Shown: positions 9,043-18,280, numbered from the stretch's first letter. The stretch is DNA of 64,000 nucleotides from Chelatococcus sp. HY11 (GCF_018398335.1 NZ_JAHBRX010000001.1:1984001-2048000), one strand, 5' to 3'. Made by a program: numbers and translations. Notes: generated by a model from the letters alone, not told the origin.

Positions 9043-9094
9043 AAATTCATTTGATCTTCTAAAGTAAAATAGATCAATTCAAAGGAGATCTTTT

Positions 9095-9763
9095 ATGGCA
9101 AACTATGCATCCGACCCGGCGGGGGCTTTCTGGGACGACTTTGGGAAGATCGCTTTCTACGCACCGAAGAAGACCACGCAGGCCGTAGTCTGGGTCGGAG
9201 ACCAAGCCTATGGGGGGGTCAGCTCGCTCGCCTCGAATGGAAAGGCTTTCGCTGCAGCCTTGGGGGAGGAGATCAGCGCGAGAGCTTCATCTGCGGGAGA
9301 GACCATCGGTTCGGGGGCTTCGCGCGCCTGGGAGTGGACGAGCTCCGGCATTGTTGACGCAGGCAATGCCGTTGGATCGGGCGTCTCAAACGTCTGGCAA
9401 TGGGCCAGCTCAGGCATTGCTGACGCTGGCAAAGCCGTCGGATCGAGCGTCTCAAACATCTGGCAATGGACTAGCTCGGGCGTTGCTGACGCTGGCAAGG
9501 CCGTCGGATCGGGCGTCTCGGACGCCTGGGAATGGACCAGCTCGGTTGCTTCAGCTGCAACGGATGCGATCGACACGGGCGTATCAATCGTATGGAATGA
9601 TATCCAGACGGGTAGCTGGGCTCCGAAGTACTCCTTCAGCGATACGGTGGATCCCGACACCGCGCGAGAGCCCCCCCTGCCTCACAATGACATCGCCCAC
9701 TTCGGCGGTCCTGACATTGACGTGGTAGGGTATATCATCGGTCCAGACCCTCAGCTGTCCTAA
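9095..9763 (+). CDS. Tryptophan-periodic 22-residue repeat protein, unknown function
   Basis: 222 residues, no recognised family, strong AAAGGAG ribosome site. Residues 79-166 are four tandem 22-residue units. Each begins W-x-W-(T/A)-S-S and contains a pattern like DAGKAVGSGVS; repeat-start tryptophans fall exactly at 79, 101, 123, 145 and 167. The first three units are close at DNA level (66-bp units), the fourth has diverged. Trp33 may mark an older degenerate unit. The N-terminus resembles a phasin-like amphipathic start (FWDDFGKIAFYAPKKTTQAV) and the C-terminal 50 residues are Pro/Asp-rich. No signal peptide. A 22-residue period equals two 11-residue amphipathic helical units, as in lipid-surface or LEA-type proteins; this analogy is inference only. 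Confidence 0.75.
   Translation: MANYASDPAGAFWDDFGKIAFYAPKKTTQAVVWVGDQAYGGVSSLASNGKAFAAALGEEISARASSAGETIGSGASRAWEWTSSGIVDAGNAVGSGVSNVWQWASSGIADAGKAVGSSVSNIWQWTSSGVADAGKAVGSGVSDAWEWTSSVASAATDAIDTGVSIVWNDIQTGSWAPKYSFSDTVDPDTAREPPLPHNDIAHFGGPDIDVVGYIIGPDPQLS
9329..9592 (+). repeat. 66-bp tandem repeats inside the Trp-repeat gene
   Basis: Four consecutive in-frame 66-bp units (9329-9394, 9395-9460, 9461-9526, 9527-9592). Units 1-3 are strongly alike, for example in the shared GGCATTGCTGACGCTGGCAA-type segment; unit 4 keeps only its first part. This is a coding minisatellite that could expand or contract. Confidence 0.85.
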
Positions 9764-10083
9764 CAGCCAAACAGGGCCGGACTGCATTGCGCCAAAGTTC
9801 ACCGGCAAGCCTGAGGTTGTCGCGCTTTATCTGACCGCCGGGCGCAGAAGGCAGAAGAGGGACTCGCCAGACTTCAATTCCACCCAATGGATGTGGCGCG
9901 TGCTTACTTCCAGGGCTGGAGGGAACGCTGATCAGCGTGCCGCGACTGGCGGCAAGGTTGGTGTCCTCAAGCCCGTAAAAGCGGGAGCACATCAAGCTGG
10001 GAGCCGGGATCGACGCTCTTCACAAGAAGATTGCGACGGCCCGGTCTCCTCACAATCGAACTATAAGGCCCCGAATACCCGTT
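9764..10083. other. Intergenic region, nothing recognised
   Basis: 320 bases between convergent genes (Trp-repeat protein and ABC substrate-binding protein). I see no gene and no clear rho-independent terminator. Confidence 0.5.
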
Positions 10084-11070
10084 TTACCTCTGGGTAAAGG
10101 CGATCGGCGCGACGAGGTCGGACTTGATGTCGATCTTCTTCTTCATCATGCCGGCTTCGACCATGAAGTCCTGGTCCGCGGCGAGATTGACGACATCGGC
10201 GTCGCTCATCTTGAGCGTGAAGTCATACCAGGCATTCATCCGGCGGGCGTCTTCGAGCGAGATTTTCTGCTCGGCGGCGGCAAGCTTCAGCGCCTCCTCG
10301 GGCTCCTTCGCCATGAAGTCCAGCGCCTTGCGGTGGGCGGTGAGATAGGCCTCGACAAGATCGGGGTGATCCTTGAGGAACGCGCCTCGCACGCCGATGA
10401 CGGTGGTGGGATCGAAAAGTCCCTTGCCATTGACGATCACATGGCCGCCTGCTTCCTCGACGGCGAGGGCGTTATTGCCGGCGAGCGTGGCCGCGTCGAC
10501 CTTCCCCGCGAGCAATGCCGCGCGGGCCGCGCCGAGGTCCATGTTGATGTAGTTGATGTCGGACAGCGTCATGCCGTTCTTGATCAGCGCCGCCGCAAGA
10601 AGCTGGTTCAACGCGGTGCCCTTCGGGCCGGCGACGTTCTTGCCCTTGAGCTCGGTGACCTTCGTCGGACCGCCCTTCCCCGCCAGAATGGCGTAGGCTT
10701 CAGGGTTGCGGCTGTAGGCGGCCACCACCAGCACGTCAGCGCCGTTGGCCTTGCCGAGAATCGCGGAGGAACCACCGAGCACGCTGGCGATGTCGATCTC
10801 GCCGGCGGCGATGGCCTGGACCTGCTGGGCACCCGACGTGATCTCCGGCGACTCCACCTTGATGCCATGGGGCGCGAAGGCCTCGTCCAGATAGCCCTTC
10901 GCACGCATGACGATGGACGGGACGTTGAACGGCGACGCCACATAGGTGATGCGCACGGTCTTGGGCTTCTCGGCGGCAAGCGCGCCTGCGATGCCGCCGG
11001 TGGTCAGCGACAGGGCGCCGGCGAAGGCCAGCGCGGTGGTGATGAGGCGACGACGGGTAGGAGGGATCAC
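10084..11070 (-). CDS. ABC transporter substrate-binding protein (SsuA/TauA/NMT1 type)
   Basis: 328-residue periplasmic binding protein with an N-terminal export signal (RRRLITTALAFAGALSLTTG, cleavage near ALAAEK). It has the type II NMT1/SsuA-like fold: VRITYVASPFNVPSIVM, AAGEIDIASVLGGSSA, LKGKNVAGPKGTALNQLL and MDLGAARAALLAGKVDAA. Relatives bind aliphatic sulfonates, taurine, nitrate or pyrimidine precursors; the ligand cannot be decided here and no monooxygenase or other catabolic gene is adjacent. Its ATG overlaps the stop of the ATPase gene as ATGA. It is the last gene of a permease-ATPase-binding protein operon. Confidence 0.9.
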   Translation of the reverse strand: MIPPTRRRLITTALAFAGALSLTTGGIAGALAAEKPKTVRITYVASPFNVPSIVMRAKGYLDEAFAPHGIKVESPEITSGAQQVQAIAAGEIDIASVLGGSSAILGKANGADVLVVAAYSRNPEAYAILAGKGGPTKVTELKGKNVAGPKGTALNQLLAAALIKNGMTLSDINYINMDLGAARAALLAGKVDAATLAGNNALAVEEAGGHVIVNGKGLFDPTTVIGVRGAFLKDHPDLVEAYLTAHRKALDFMAKEPEEALKLAAAEQKISLEDARRMNAWYDFTLKMSDADVVNLAADQDFMVEAGMMKKKIDIKSDLVAPIAFTQR

Positions 11071-11852
11071 GGGATTGTCTCCTGTTGGAAAACGCTTGGG
11101 TCCAAAGAGGGGTGTCTGGCTGTGACAGGGCTTGGATCGCCCGCGAGGTCATCGAGGATGGCACGGCGCAGCGCCACGAGCCCCTGGTCGGTGGCATCGC
11201 GCGGGCGGGGGAGCGGGACCGGACGGCGCCCGATGATGCGGCCCTTGTCCATATGCACGACCTGATCGGCGAGCAGCAGGGCTTCCTCGACGTCATGGGT
11301 GACGAAGACGACGGTTGGGCGGCGGGCAAGCCAGATGTCGGTGAGTTCGGCCTGCAGCCCACGCCGTGTGAAGGCGTCGAGCGCCGCGAAGGGCTCGTCG
11401 AGGAGCAGAAGTTCCGGTTCGAGCACAAGCGCCCGCGCCAGCCCGACACGGCTCGCCATGCCGCCGGACAGCTGGTCCGGATAGGCATCGCGGAACTCGG
11501 TGAGGCCGACCAGCGCGAGCGCCGCTGCGACGCGCGTCGCGATCTCTGCTTTCGGGACCTTGCCGACAAGGCCGAAGCCGGCATTGCCCGTGACGCTGAG
11601 CCACGGCATCAATCGCGGCTCCTGAAACACGCAGCCGATGGTGGGGCGATGGCCATCGGCATGACGGATATCACCCGCCGTCGGCGCGACGAGGCCGGCT
11701 AGAAGGCGCAACAAGGTCGACTTGCCGCAGCCCGAGCGCCCGACGACGACCGTGAAACTGCCCGGCGGCAAAACGAGATCGACATCGGCCAGGGCGACCA
11801 CGTCGCGATCGGCGACCTTGTAATGCTTGCTGAGCCCGCGCAGCTCAAGCAT
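11067..11852 (-). CDS. ABC transporter ATPase (SsuB/TauB type)
   Basis: 261-residue cytoplasmic ATPase of a nitrate/sulfonate/taurine-type importer. Walker A is VGRSGCGKST, the signature motif LSGGMASRVGLARAL, Walker B LLLLDEPFAALD and the switch histidine is in VFVTHDVEEAL. It energises uptake through the permease encoded just upstream, whose stop it overlaps by 8 bases; it overlaps the binding-protein gene by 4 bases downstream. Regulation is not evident. Confidence 0.94.
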   Translation of the reverse strand: MLELRGLSKHYKVADRDVVALADVDLVLPPGSFTVVVGRSGCGKSTLLRLLAGLVAPTAGDIRHADGHRPTIGCVFQEPRLMPWLSVTGNAGFGLVGKVPKAEIATRVAAALALVGLTEFRDAYPDQLSGGMASRVGLARALVLEPELLLLDEPFAALDAFTRRGLQAELTDIWLARRPTVVFVTHDVEEALLLADQVVHMDKGRIIGRRPVPLPRPRDATDQGLVALRRAILDDLAGDPSPVTARHPSLDPSVFQQETIP

Positions 11853-12627
11853 GGGTAATCTCGGTGCGCTGGCGCAGCCATGGCGCCGTCCGGGCGATCA
11901 GCCGGCGAATGCCGAAATCGGCAAGGAGGCCGAGGCCGCCGATGACGAAGATGCCAACGATGATGATGTCGGTGCGCGCCAGCTGCTCGGCATCGACGAT
12001 CATGTAGCCGAGCCCCGCCGCTGACGCGACGAGTTCCGCGCCGACCAGCGCGCGCCACCCTTGCCCCAGCGCGATGCGAAGCCCGATGACGATGGAGGGC
12101 AGGGCCGCGGGCAGCACGATGCGGCGCAAGATAGCGCCTTGCGGCAGCGCGCAGGCCCGCCCCACCTCCACAAGCTTCTGATCACACTGCGCGATGCCGC
12201 CGAGCGCGCCCAGGAATATGGGGAAGAAACAGGCCAGAACGATGATGCCGATCTTCTGTGTCTCGCCGATGCCGAGCCAGAGAATGAGCAGCGGCATCAT
12301 GGCGAGCGGCGGCACCTGGCGCAGGAATTCCAGAACCGGCTCGAAGGCTCGCTGGGCCGATGGCGAGATACCGAAGAGGAAGGCCACGGGGAGCGCCAGC
12401 GCTGTCGCGATGAGGTAGCCGGCGATGATCCGGACCACGCTGACGGCGATATGCGCGCCGAGAGTGCCGTCGCTAAGGAGCTCCCATCCCGTCAGTGCGA
12501 CGGTGTGGGGCGTCGGCAACAGGAAGGTGGAGACGAGCCCCCGGGCGGAAGCCTGCCACCAGGCCGCCGCAAGCGCGGCGATAACGCAGATGGCGCCGAG
12601 ACGCTTGGATAAACCGGAGATGCTCAT
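11845..12627 (-). CDS. ABC transporter permease (SsuC/TauC type)
   Basis: 260-residue inner-membrane permease, first gene of the importer operon. It has about six predicted helices; the binding-protein-dependent permease signature covers VEVGRACALPQGAILRRIVL and ALGQGWRALVGAELVASAAG, both characteristic of the SsuC/TauC branch. The transcript runs permease, ATPase, binding protein. The promoter should lie in 12628-12740, where DNA is AT-rich. Substrate is undetermined. Confidence 0.92.
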   Translation of the reverse strand: MSISGLSKRLGAICVIAALAAAWWQASARGLVSTFLLPTPHTVALTGWELLSDGTLGAHIAVSVVRIIAGYLIATALALPVAFLFGISPSAQRAFEPVLEFLRQVPPLAMMPLLILWLGIGETQKIGIIVLACFFPIFLGALGGIAQCDQKLVEVGRACALPQGAILRRIVLPAALPSIVIGLRIALGQGWRALVGAELVASAAGLGYMIVDAEQLARTDIIIVGIFVIGGLGLLADFGIRRLIARTAPWLRQRTEITHA

Positions 12628-13000
12628 TCTTATGTACGAAGCGAAACGACGCGAAGAGCTATTCTTCGCCCATCACCGATATGACGGCAGTGCTCTCATA
12701 GAGCCCTCACTTCGCACTGGCAACAAAAACTAATATATTGGAATTATTACAATTTTTATCTACGGGAGACCTTAGAAGACGATGCCCGTCTATCTCCGCA
12801 CGACTTGAAACGGCTCACCGACCTCTCGGAAAAACGGAGCGGACGTGCGTTGCGTCCGCTTCCCGACAAGCACGGCGGGCCCAGAGGAAGAGCGGCGGAT
12901 ACCCGATGGGATCTGATCGCCGCTCTATACATGCGAATGAGCATCGCGCTTATCCGAAGATCTTTTCAAAGCTTTCGGCTCGCGCTCCGTCACTATGTTT
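12628..13000. other. Intergenic region with possible degraded transposase fragment
   Basis: About 370 bases holding the importer promoter and the tail end of the RTX-like unit. In the plus strand, around 12781-12940, an open stretch reads DLSEK...LRPLPDKHGGPR...DTRWDLIAALYM. This faintly resembles the N-terminus of IS5-family transposases (LRPxxP...G.PR...R.xLxxI). It is short, isolated and without terminal repeats that I can see, so it is at best a relic. Confidence 0.3.
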
Positions 13001-14743
13001 TCATACGCTTTCAGCGAATATAAACGAGCTTTCGCTCACCAACCTGGCAGGAAGGCCCACGACGTAAACATCGGCGCCGTCCGCGAAGCCGATCAATACA
13101 TTTTCGCCATGCGTGCCATAGGGTGTAAAGCTCATCTGCGACATCTCGGTTATGCCAAGTGCGGAGACATCGATCAGGTCCTTCGAGAGCTCGAAGTCGT
13201 AAATCTTGTCGCTGCCGCCATTCGGCCCGAAGGCAAAAACATCGCTGCCTGTCACCGCGCCCGGCGCGATATCGGCTGCGTCGCCCCACATCTCATCGTC
13301 GCTTTCGCCACTGACGATGCGGTCGTTCCCGCCCGTCGCGCCCGCTTCAAGCGTCTCACCGTCACCGTAAAGCCGGGTCTTGTTGCCCGAGGCGCCTCCA
13401 ATGATGGTATCGTCACCGCCCTTGGCGTTATCGGACAAAGTCTGGGCATCGCCGTACACCACCTGCGGCGCGCCCGAGAAGCCCGAGCCGAGCGCGATCG
13501 TGTCGTTTCCTCCGACCGCGTTCTCTGACATGACGCGCGCATCGCCATGAACCGTGGCGAGGCTGTAATCGCCCATAGTGATGGTATCGTTGCCGCCGCG
13601 CGATGACCCCGACATGGTTTCAGCGTCACCAAAGACGATATTCTGGCTGAGAAAACTTCCGCCAAGGATCGTATCGTTGCCGCCCACCGCCTGATCGCGC
13701 ATGGTCATCGCGTCGCCATACATCATATTGCGCGCGAGGCCACCGTTACCGCCCTCGATGTGATCGTTACCGCCCTGGGCCGCGTCCGCGAGAACAAGCG
13801 CATCGCCGATGAGGTGGTTCGTGGTGGAATAGGTGGAGGCGCCAGCAAGTCCGACAAGGCTGTCCTCGCCACCGGCACCCTCGCCAACAATATAACGCGC
13901 GTCGCCGATCAGCCAATTCTGCGAAGCTGCCTCCACATTGACCGATATACTGTCATTTCCACCGCGCGCCTGATCGAGGATCGATTGGCCAGCATCACCG
14001 AAGATCACGAGATTGGCACCGGCATCGGCAAGCGTCTGGTTTCCACCCACCTGAGATCCACTCAGGTCGCCAGGCGTATCGCCATAGACATAGGTGGGGT
14101 TTGGGCCCCACGGGTCGGGGATGAACCAGCCCGCGGAATCGACGAGGGTGTCCGAACCATCCTTGAATTCCTGACCCTCGACAAAAGCCTTGGCGATCGC
14201 CACGAAATCGACGCCGCCCTGGACATGGCTGGCCCAGAAGCCCACACCACCGGCATCGCCCTCGCGTCCGAGCAAGGTGCTGTAGATGTCGGATACCAGT
14301 TCGGCCGGCGTCAGCGCGGCAAGACGTGCCTGGTGCTCCGCCGCGCCCGCGATCTCCTGGGCGATCTGCGCGAAGGTCGCGCCGGCAGCGCTCCGACCGA
14401 CCCAATAGGCCATACCATCGGGATCGGGATCGCGATTGAGCAGCGTGCGATAGAGCGCCACGATCTCGGTCTGGTCCGTCGCGAACAGGTCCACGGTATG
14501 GTCGGAGAAGGCAAGCTTCTGGACATTGGCGATGGTGTCGGTCGCGCCCGTCACCTTGTCGGTGACATAGGCCACCGCGCCATCAACGACGATCAGATAG
14601 CGCGTGCGCGGGCCCTCATAGGTCAGCGTATCCGCGCCCAACCCGCCATCAATGAAGTTGCTGCCCTGCAGGTTCGCAAGCGTATCGCCATCCGCGGAAC
14701 CGGAGATATCACTTATTCCTAAGGTCTGAGATGTAATCGACAT
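13001..14743 (-). CDS. DUF4214 / RTX-like secreted repeat protein
   Basis: 580 residues with a good ribosome site (GGAGACT). An N-terminal RTX-like stretch (GSADGDTLANLQ, DGGLGADTLTYEG) is followed by a DUF4214 region (about 95-190: ALYRTLLNRDPDPDGMAYW and IYSTLLGREGDAGGVGFWAS). About nine repeats of roughly 30 residues follow (about 240-510), each of form GDA-x2-M/L/I-x3-A-x-GGND-x-I. The C-terminus (DLIDVSALGI, then an aliphatic end with SSFIFAESV) looks like a type I secretion signal, and there is no Sec signal. It is probably exported by type I secretion and binds calcium through the GGND turns. No ABC/HlyD/TolC genes are nearby, so the exporter is encoded elsewhere. Confidence 0.85.
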   Translation of the reverse strand: MSITSQTLGISDISGSADGDTLANLQGSNFIDGGLGADTLTYEGPRTRYLIVVDGAVAYVTDKVTGATDTIANVQKLAFSDHTVDLFATDQTEIVALYRTLLNRDPDPDGMAYWVGRSAAGATFAQIAQEIAGAAEHQARLAALTPAELVSDIYSTLLGREGDAGGVGFWASHVQGGVDFVAIAKAFVEGQEFKDGSDTLVDSAGWFIPDPWGPNPTYVYGDTPGDLSGSQVGGNQTLADAGANLVIFGDAGQSILDQARGGNDSISVNVEAASQNWLIGDARYIVGEGAGGEDSLVGLAGASTYSTTNHLIGDALVLADAAQGGNDHIEGGNGGLARNMMYGDAMTMRDQAVGGNDTILGGSFLSQNIVFGDAETMSGSSRGGNDTITMGDYSLATVHGDARVMSENAVGGNDTIALGSGFSGAPQVVYGDAQTLSDNAKGGDDTIIGGASGNKTRLYGDGETLEAGATGGNDRIVSGESDDEMWGDAADIAPGAVTGSDVFAFGPNGGSDKIYDFELSKDLIDVSALGITEMSQMSFTPYGTHGENVLIGFADGADVYVVGLPARLVSESSFIFAESV

Positions 14744-15107
14744 GACTAGTCTCCTGGGAGCGCCTTGATCGCGAAGGGCCCATCAATCCCGTCCACCATC
14801 GCGGCGAAAATGACTCATCGCGTGCGACAGCGGCCCCGTCGAGCACCATCGCTTGCTGTAACCATATGTTATAGAAGGATTATCAGAGACAATAGGCGGC
14901 GCGTCTCAATGTTGGTCAGACGATCTCAGCGGGCATGACTTGCTGCCTGCCACACGCCAGTCGGCGTAAGGCTTTGACTGCGCCGACATTCCTCAACCAC
15001 GGAAATAATCACAAACGCGTGTAAAAATGAAAAACTTACTTATAAATACTTACACATATTATTACACCGACGCCACACTATGAATTGTTTTTAATCTTCG
15101 AGAAAGA
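14744..15107. other. Intergenic, promoter region of the RTX-like gene
   Basis: About 360 bases, AT-rich toward 15000-15100, between the AraC gene stop and the RTX-like gene start, both on the minus strand. No gene or clear terminator seen. Confidence 0.5.
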
Positions 15108-16115
15108 TTAAACGCCAACATTCCCATTCGTCGAAACAAGCGCGCGGGGCCGCTCGATCTCCATCCGCCAGTCCCGCGGGGAAACACCAAAACGCGCCTT
15201 GAACAACTTCCCAAAGGCCGACAAATCCGGAAAGCCGCAGGCCAGAGCTATGGTGCCGACGTTGCCGCCTGTGGCGGCCTCGAGCTTCCTGCGTGCCTTC
15301 TGCATACGCAGTTCTCGCAGCGCATCCATAACGGTCGTGTTGTGCTCGGCAAAGGCGCGGTAGAGCGTCGCGCGCGAGCATCCCAACGCATGGGCAATCA
15401 TGACAGGATCGAGATCACGATCGGGATAATGCGCCGCCATGAACTGGATGGCGCTGGCGTAGAGACCTTTCGTGAGCAACTCCGCTCCAGCTTCTGCGTG
15501 CTGCGTGATCCCGCGCAGCATCAGCAAGGCCGTCTCCACCGTCGCGTCGAGCATGGACGCCAGTTCGTTGCGCGCCAAGAAATGCCCGTGCTCTTCAAGG
15601 CTCATCATCTGTGTACGCAGGAACGGCGCAAGGCGTTGCCGCTCGAGCGGAAGCGACAAGCCATCCAAAGCGCCACCAATAGCCTCAAGGGCTGCTTGCC
15701 GCGGCAACAGAAGATAAAGATCCTTGCCTTTGCTCCAGTGGTAGTGCATCGGCCGGGCCACGTCGTAAAGCGCCATCGAGCCGCTCTCGGCGATCATCCG
15801 CGCGTCACCTGGCCCCTCCAACGCGACACGACGGTCGGCCAGCAAGGCGATGACCATGCATTCGCCGAGCCCGGCGCTGCGCGCTTCACGCGAAAACACC
15901 GTTTGATAGCCTGATCCTTGGTGACTGCCGAACACGCCGGACTTGCCACGGACGAATTTGACGGTGCCTCTGAGTTCCTCGTCCGGTGGCAAAAGATCAA
16001 CGGAATGATAGGCGGCCGCGCGCCAGGCCTCATAAAGCGTCGCGGGCTCGAAATCGTCGGTCGAGAGACGATCGAACCTGTAGAGTTCGGGAGCGGGAAC
16101 CACGGGCTGCGACAT
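15108..16115 (-). CDS. AraC-family transcriptional regulator
   Basis: About 335 residues from the ATG at 16115 (a GTG at 16130 would add five). The N-terminal 200 residues look like an AraC-binding-like ligand domain (cupin-type, as in FeaR-like regulators). The C-terminal ~100 residues hold two helix-turn-helix motifs (MIAHALGCSRATLYRAFAEH and IALACGFPDLSAFGKLFKARFGVSPRDWR) typical of AraC/XylS. It lies between the RTX-like gene and the sugar ABC genes, all on the minus strand, but is not tightly linked to either. Target and effector are unknown. Confidence 0.92.
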   Translation of the reverse strand: MSQPVVPAPELYRFDRLSTDDFEPATLYEAWRAAAYHSVDLLPPDEELRGTVKFVRGKSGVFGSHQGSGYQTVFSREARSAGLGECMVIALLADRRVALEGPGDARMIAESGSMALYDVARPMHYHWSKGKDLYLLLPRQAALEAIGGALDGLSLPLERQRLAPFLRTQMMSLEEHGHFLARNELASMLDATVETALLMLRGITQHAEAGAELLTKGLYASAIQFMAAHYPDRDLDPVMIAHALGCSRATLYRAFAEHNTTVMDALRELRMQKARRKLEAATGGNVGTIALACGFPDLSAFGKLFKARFGVSPRDWRMEIERPRALVSTNGNVGV

Positions 16116-16390
16116 GAGAACGCCTGGCACTAAAAGCTAAGCCACAGAGATCATAGCTGCAGCCGGGCCGTTTTGCACGAGCCTCGCTTAGCCGTTCCTG
16201 CCTTAATATCAGACGCTTCGCGCAACGACCAAGCCTAGAGGGGACCGCGACCTCCCGCCCCACTCAGGACCGGATTCGCGAGCTATCGGTCCATGGGCTC
16301 CCGGGCCGCACCACCCAAGAAATCACGACCGACACCGCATGTCTGTTTGAGCGTCATGCTCCACAAAAGGCACGAGCTTGTCGGCTAGGA

Positions 16391-17215
16391 TCAGCCGCCC
16401 TTCACCGCTCCCGCCGTCAATCCGGCGATGATCTGGCGTTGGGCAACAATTGTCAGCAGGAGAACAGGCAGGGTCACGATGAGGGCCGCCGCCGCCAGGG
16501 GCCCCCAGCTCAATTGCTCGAAGGAGATCATGTTGTAGACCGCGACCGGCAGGGTGCGTGTCTCCCGGCCCGCGAGCACGATGCCAAACACGAAGTTGTT
16601 CCAGGAGAAGATCACCGCCAGGATGAAGGCGACCGTGACACCGGGCTTGGCGATGGGCAGCGCCACGTGGCGAAACACCTGCCAGCGGTTGGCGCCGTCG
16701 ATGGTCGCCGCCTCCTCGAGTTCCATCGGCGTCGTTTCGAAATAGCCGATCATGATCCAGATGATGATGGGCACGGTAATGACGAGATGGATGATGATCT
16801 GCGGCCAGAGCGTACCCATCAGGCCCAGCCACTGGAACAGCAGGAAGAGCGGGATGAGGTAGGACAAGCCCGGGGTCATGCGCGCGATGAGGATGACGAT
16901 GGCGGAGCGGGTCGCCTTCATCCGCGCGATGCCGTAGCCCGCGGGCACGCCGACGATCAGTCCGAGCAGCGTGGCCGTGCCCGTGACGATCAGGCTGTTG
17001 CGGAAGAACAGCGGGAAGCGGTTGGACTCAAGGACCGATGCGTAGTTCTGCCACGCGAAAGTCTCGGGGATCAGGATCGGCGGATACGCCGCGTTGTCGA
17101 CCTCGTATTTCAGTGACAGCGACAGCATCCAGATGAAGAAGAACAGCGCCGGCGAGACGATGATCGCCACGGCAACCATAAGGAGGACCCGGTCGAGAAT
17201 GGCACGCAGTGTCAT
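16391..17215 (-). CDS. Carbohydrate ABC transporter permease (MalG/UgpE type)
   Basis: 274-residue inner-membrane permease of the CUT1 family. The EAA loop reads EEAATIDGANRWQVFRHVAL and the protein has about six helices with a C-terminal LTAGAVKGG. I chose the ATG at 17215 because it forms an ATGA overlap with the stop of the partner permease at 17212; the open frame extends eight codons further upstream. It works with the other permease and the binding protein to import a sugar or polyol. No ATPase gene is present in this cluster, so the ATP-binding subunit is probably shared or encoded elsewhere. Confidence 0.93.
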   Translation of the reverse strand: MTLRAILDRVLLMVAVAIIVSPALFFFIWMLSLSLKYEVDNAAYPPILIPETFAWQNYASVLESNRFPLFFRNSLIVTGTATLLGLIVGVPAGYGIARMKATRSAIVILIARMTPGLSYLIPLFLLFQWLGLMGTLWPQIIIHLVITVPIIIWIMIGYFETTPMELEEAATIDGANRWQVFRHVALPIAKPGVTVAFILAVIFSWNNFVFGIVLAGRETRTLPVAVYNMISFEQLSWGPLAAAALIVTLPVLLLTIVAQRQIIAGLTAGAVKGG

Positions 17216-18150
17216 AGGGCGCCTCCCACCTCGGTCCATTTCGTACGCTGCCTGAGCGCCAGCAACAGCACCGACAGGCCAATGACGAGCGCGAAGAAGA
17301 CAACGGCGATCGCCGATCCATAGCCGATGTCGTAGTAGGCGAAGGCAACGCTATAAAGATACAGATTGATGGTCTCGGAAGCCGTTCCAGGCCCCCCTTG
17401 CGTGATCGCATAGATGATATCGAAGCTCTTCAACGCGTCGATGGTGCGGATGATGGCGGCGACCATAAGGAAGGGAGCGATCATCGGCAGGGTTATGTAA
17501 TAGAACATCTGCCAGCGGCTGGCGCCGTCGATCAATGCGCTCTCATAAGGCTCCGTCGGGATGGCGGCGAGCCCGCCGAGCAGAATGAGCATGACGAGCG
17601 GCGTCCACTGCCAGGTCTCCACGAGCACGAGCGAGGGGATGACGGTCCTGGGCTCGAAGACCCAGAGCTGTGGCGGAATGCCGACAAGAGACAGGAGATA
17701 GTTCAGCACGCCCAGCTGTGGATGGAACATCATCGTCCATACCAGCGCGATCGCGACCGGCGTCGCCATCATGGGCATGACGAAGATGCCGCGCAGAAAG
17801 CCGCGCAGCGGAAACCGCGCGTGGAAGATCACCGCCGACAGGGTGCCGAGCAGAAGCGGAAGCAACACGGAGAGGACCGTGTAATAGAGCGTGTGGATGA
17901 CAGCGTCCGCGAAACGCGGATCGCGCGGCAGACGCAGGTAATTCGTCAAGCCAACGAAGCTGGAGGATCCGCCGACGGTCCATTCGTGCAGGCTCATCCA
18001 CAGGGTGAAGACCCACGGAAATACGATGACCGCGCTGACCGTGATGATCGCCGGCAGAACGAACGGCCAATAGGACGGGGGGCGCCAATGCCTGTTGGCG
18101 GATTGATGCGTGGTGGAGGCCGGGGCCTCCCTCATGGTGAGCTCACTCAT
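17212..18150 (-). CDS. Carbohydrate ABC transporter permease (MalF/UgpA type)
   Basis: 312-residue CUT1 permease. It has a cytoplasmic N-terminus then helix WPFVLPAIITVSAVIVFPWV, and an EAA loop ESALIDGASRWQMFYYITLP. It precedes and overlaps the second permease gene and follows the binding-protein gene after a 255-base gap that contains a long hairpin. It is part of an uptake system for a sugar or sugar derivative. The missing ATPase gene is notable. Confidence 0.93.
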   Translation of the reverse strand: MSELTMREAPASTTHQSANRHWRPPSYWPFVLPAIITVSAVIVFPWVFTLWMSLHEWTVGGSSSFVGLTNYLRLPRDPRFADAVIHTLYYTVLSVLLPLLLGTLSAVIFHARFPLRGFLRGIFVMPMMATPVAIALVWTMMFHPQLGVLNYLLSLVGIPPQLWVFEPRTVIPSLVLVETWQWTPLVMLILLGGLAAIPTEPYESALIDGASRWQMFYYITLPMIAPFLMVAAIIRTIDALKSFDIIYAITQGGPGTASETINLYLYSVAFAYYDIGYGSAIAVVFFALVIGLSVLLLALRQRTKWTEVGGAL

Positions 18151-18280
18151 GCGTCACTTGTGCTTGTTGCATCATAAGAATGACGATCGCCCCTCCGACG
18201 ATCGCCCCCTGCCCGATCGGGGACATCGCGCCGGCGAGAAGCGGCGATCCCACCATCACCGCGCCGTCGTGCAGAATGAG

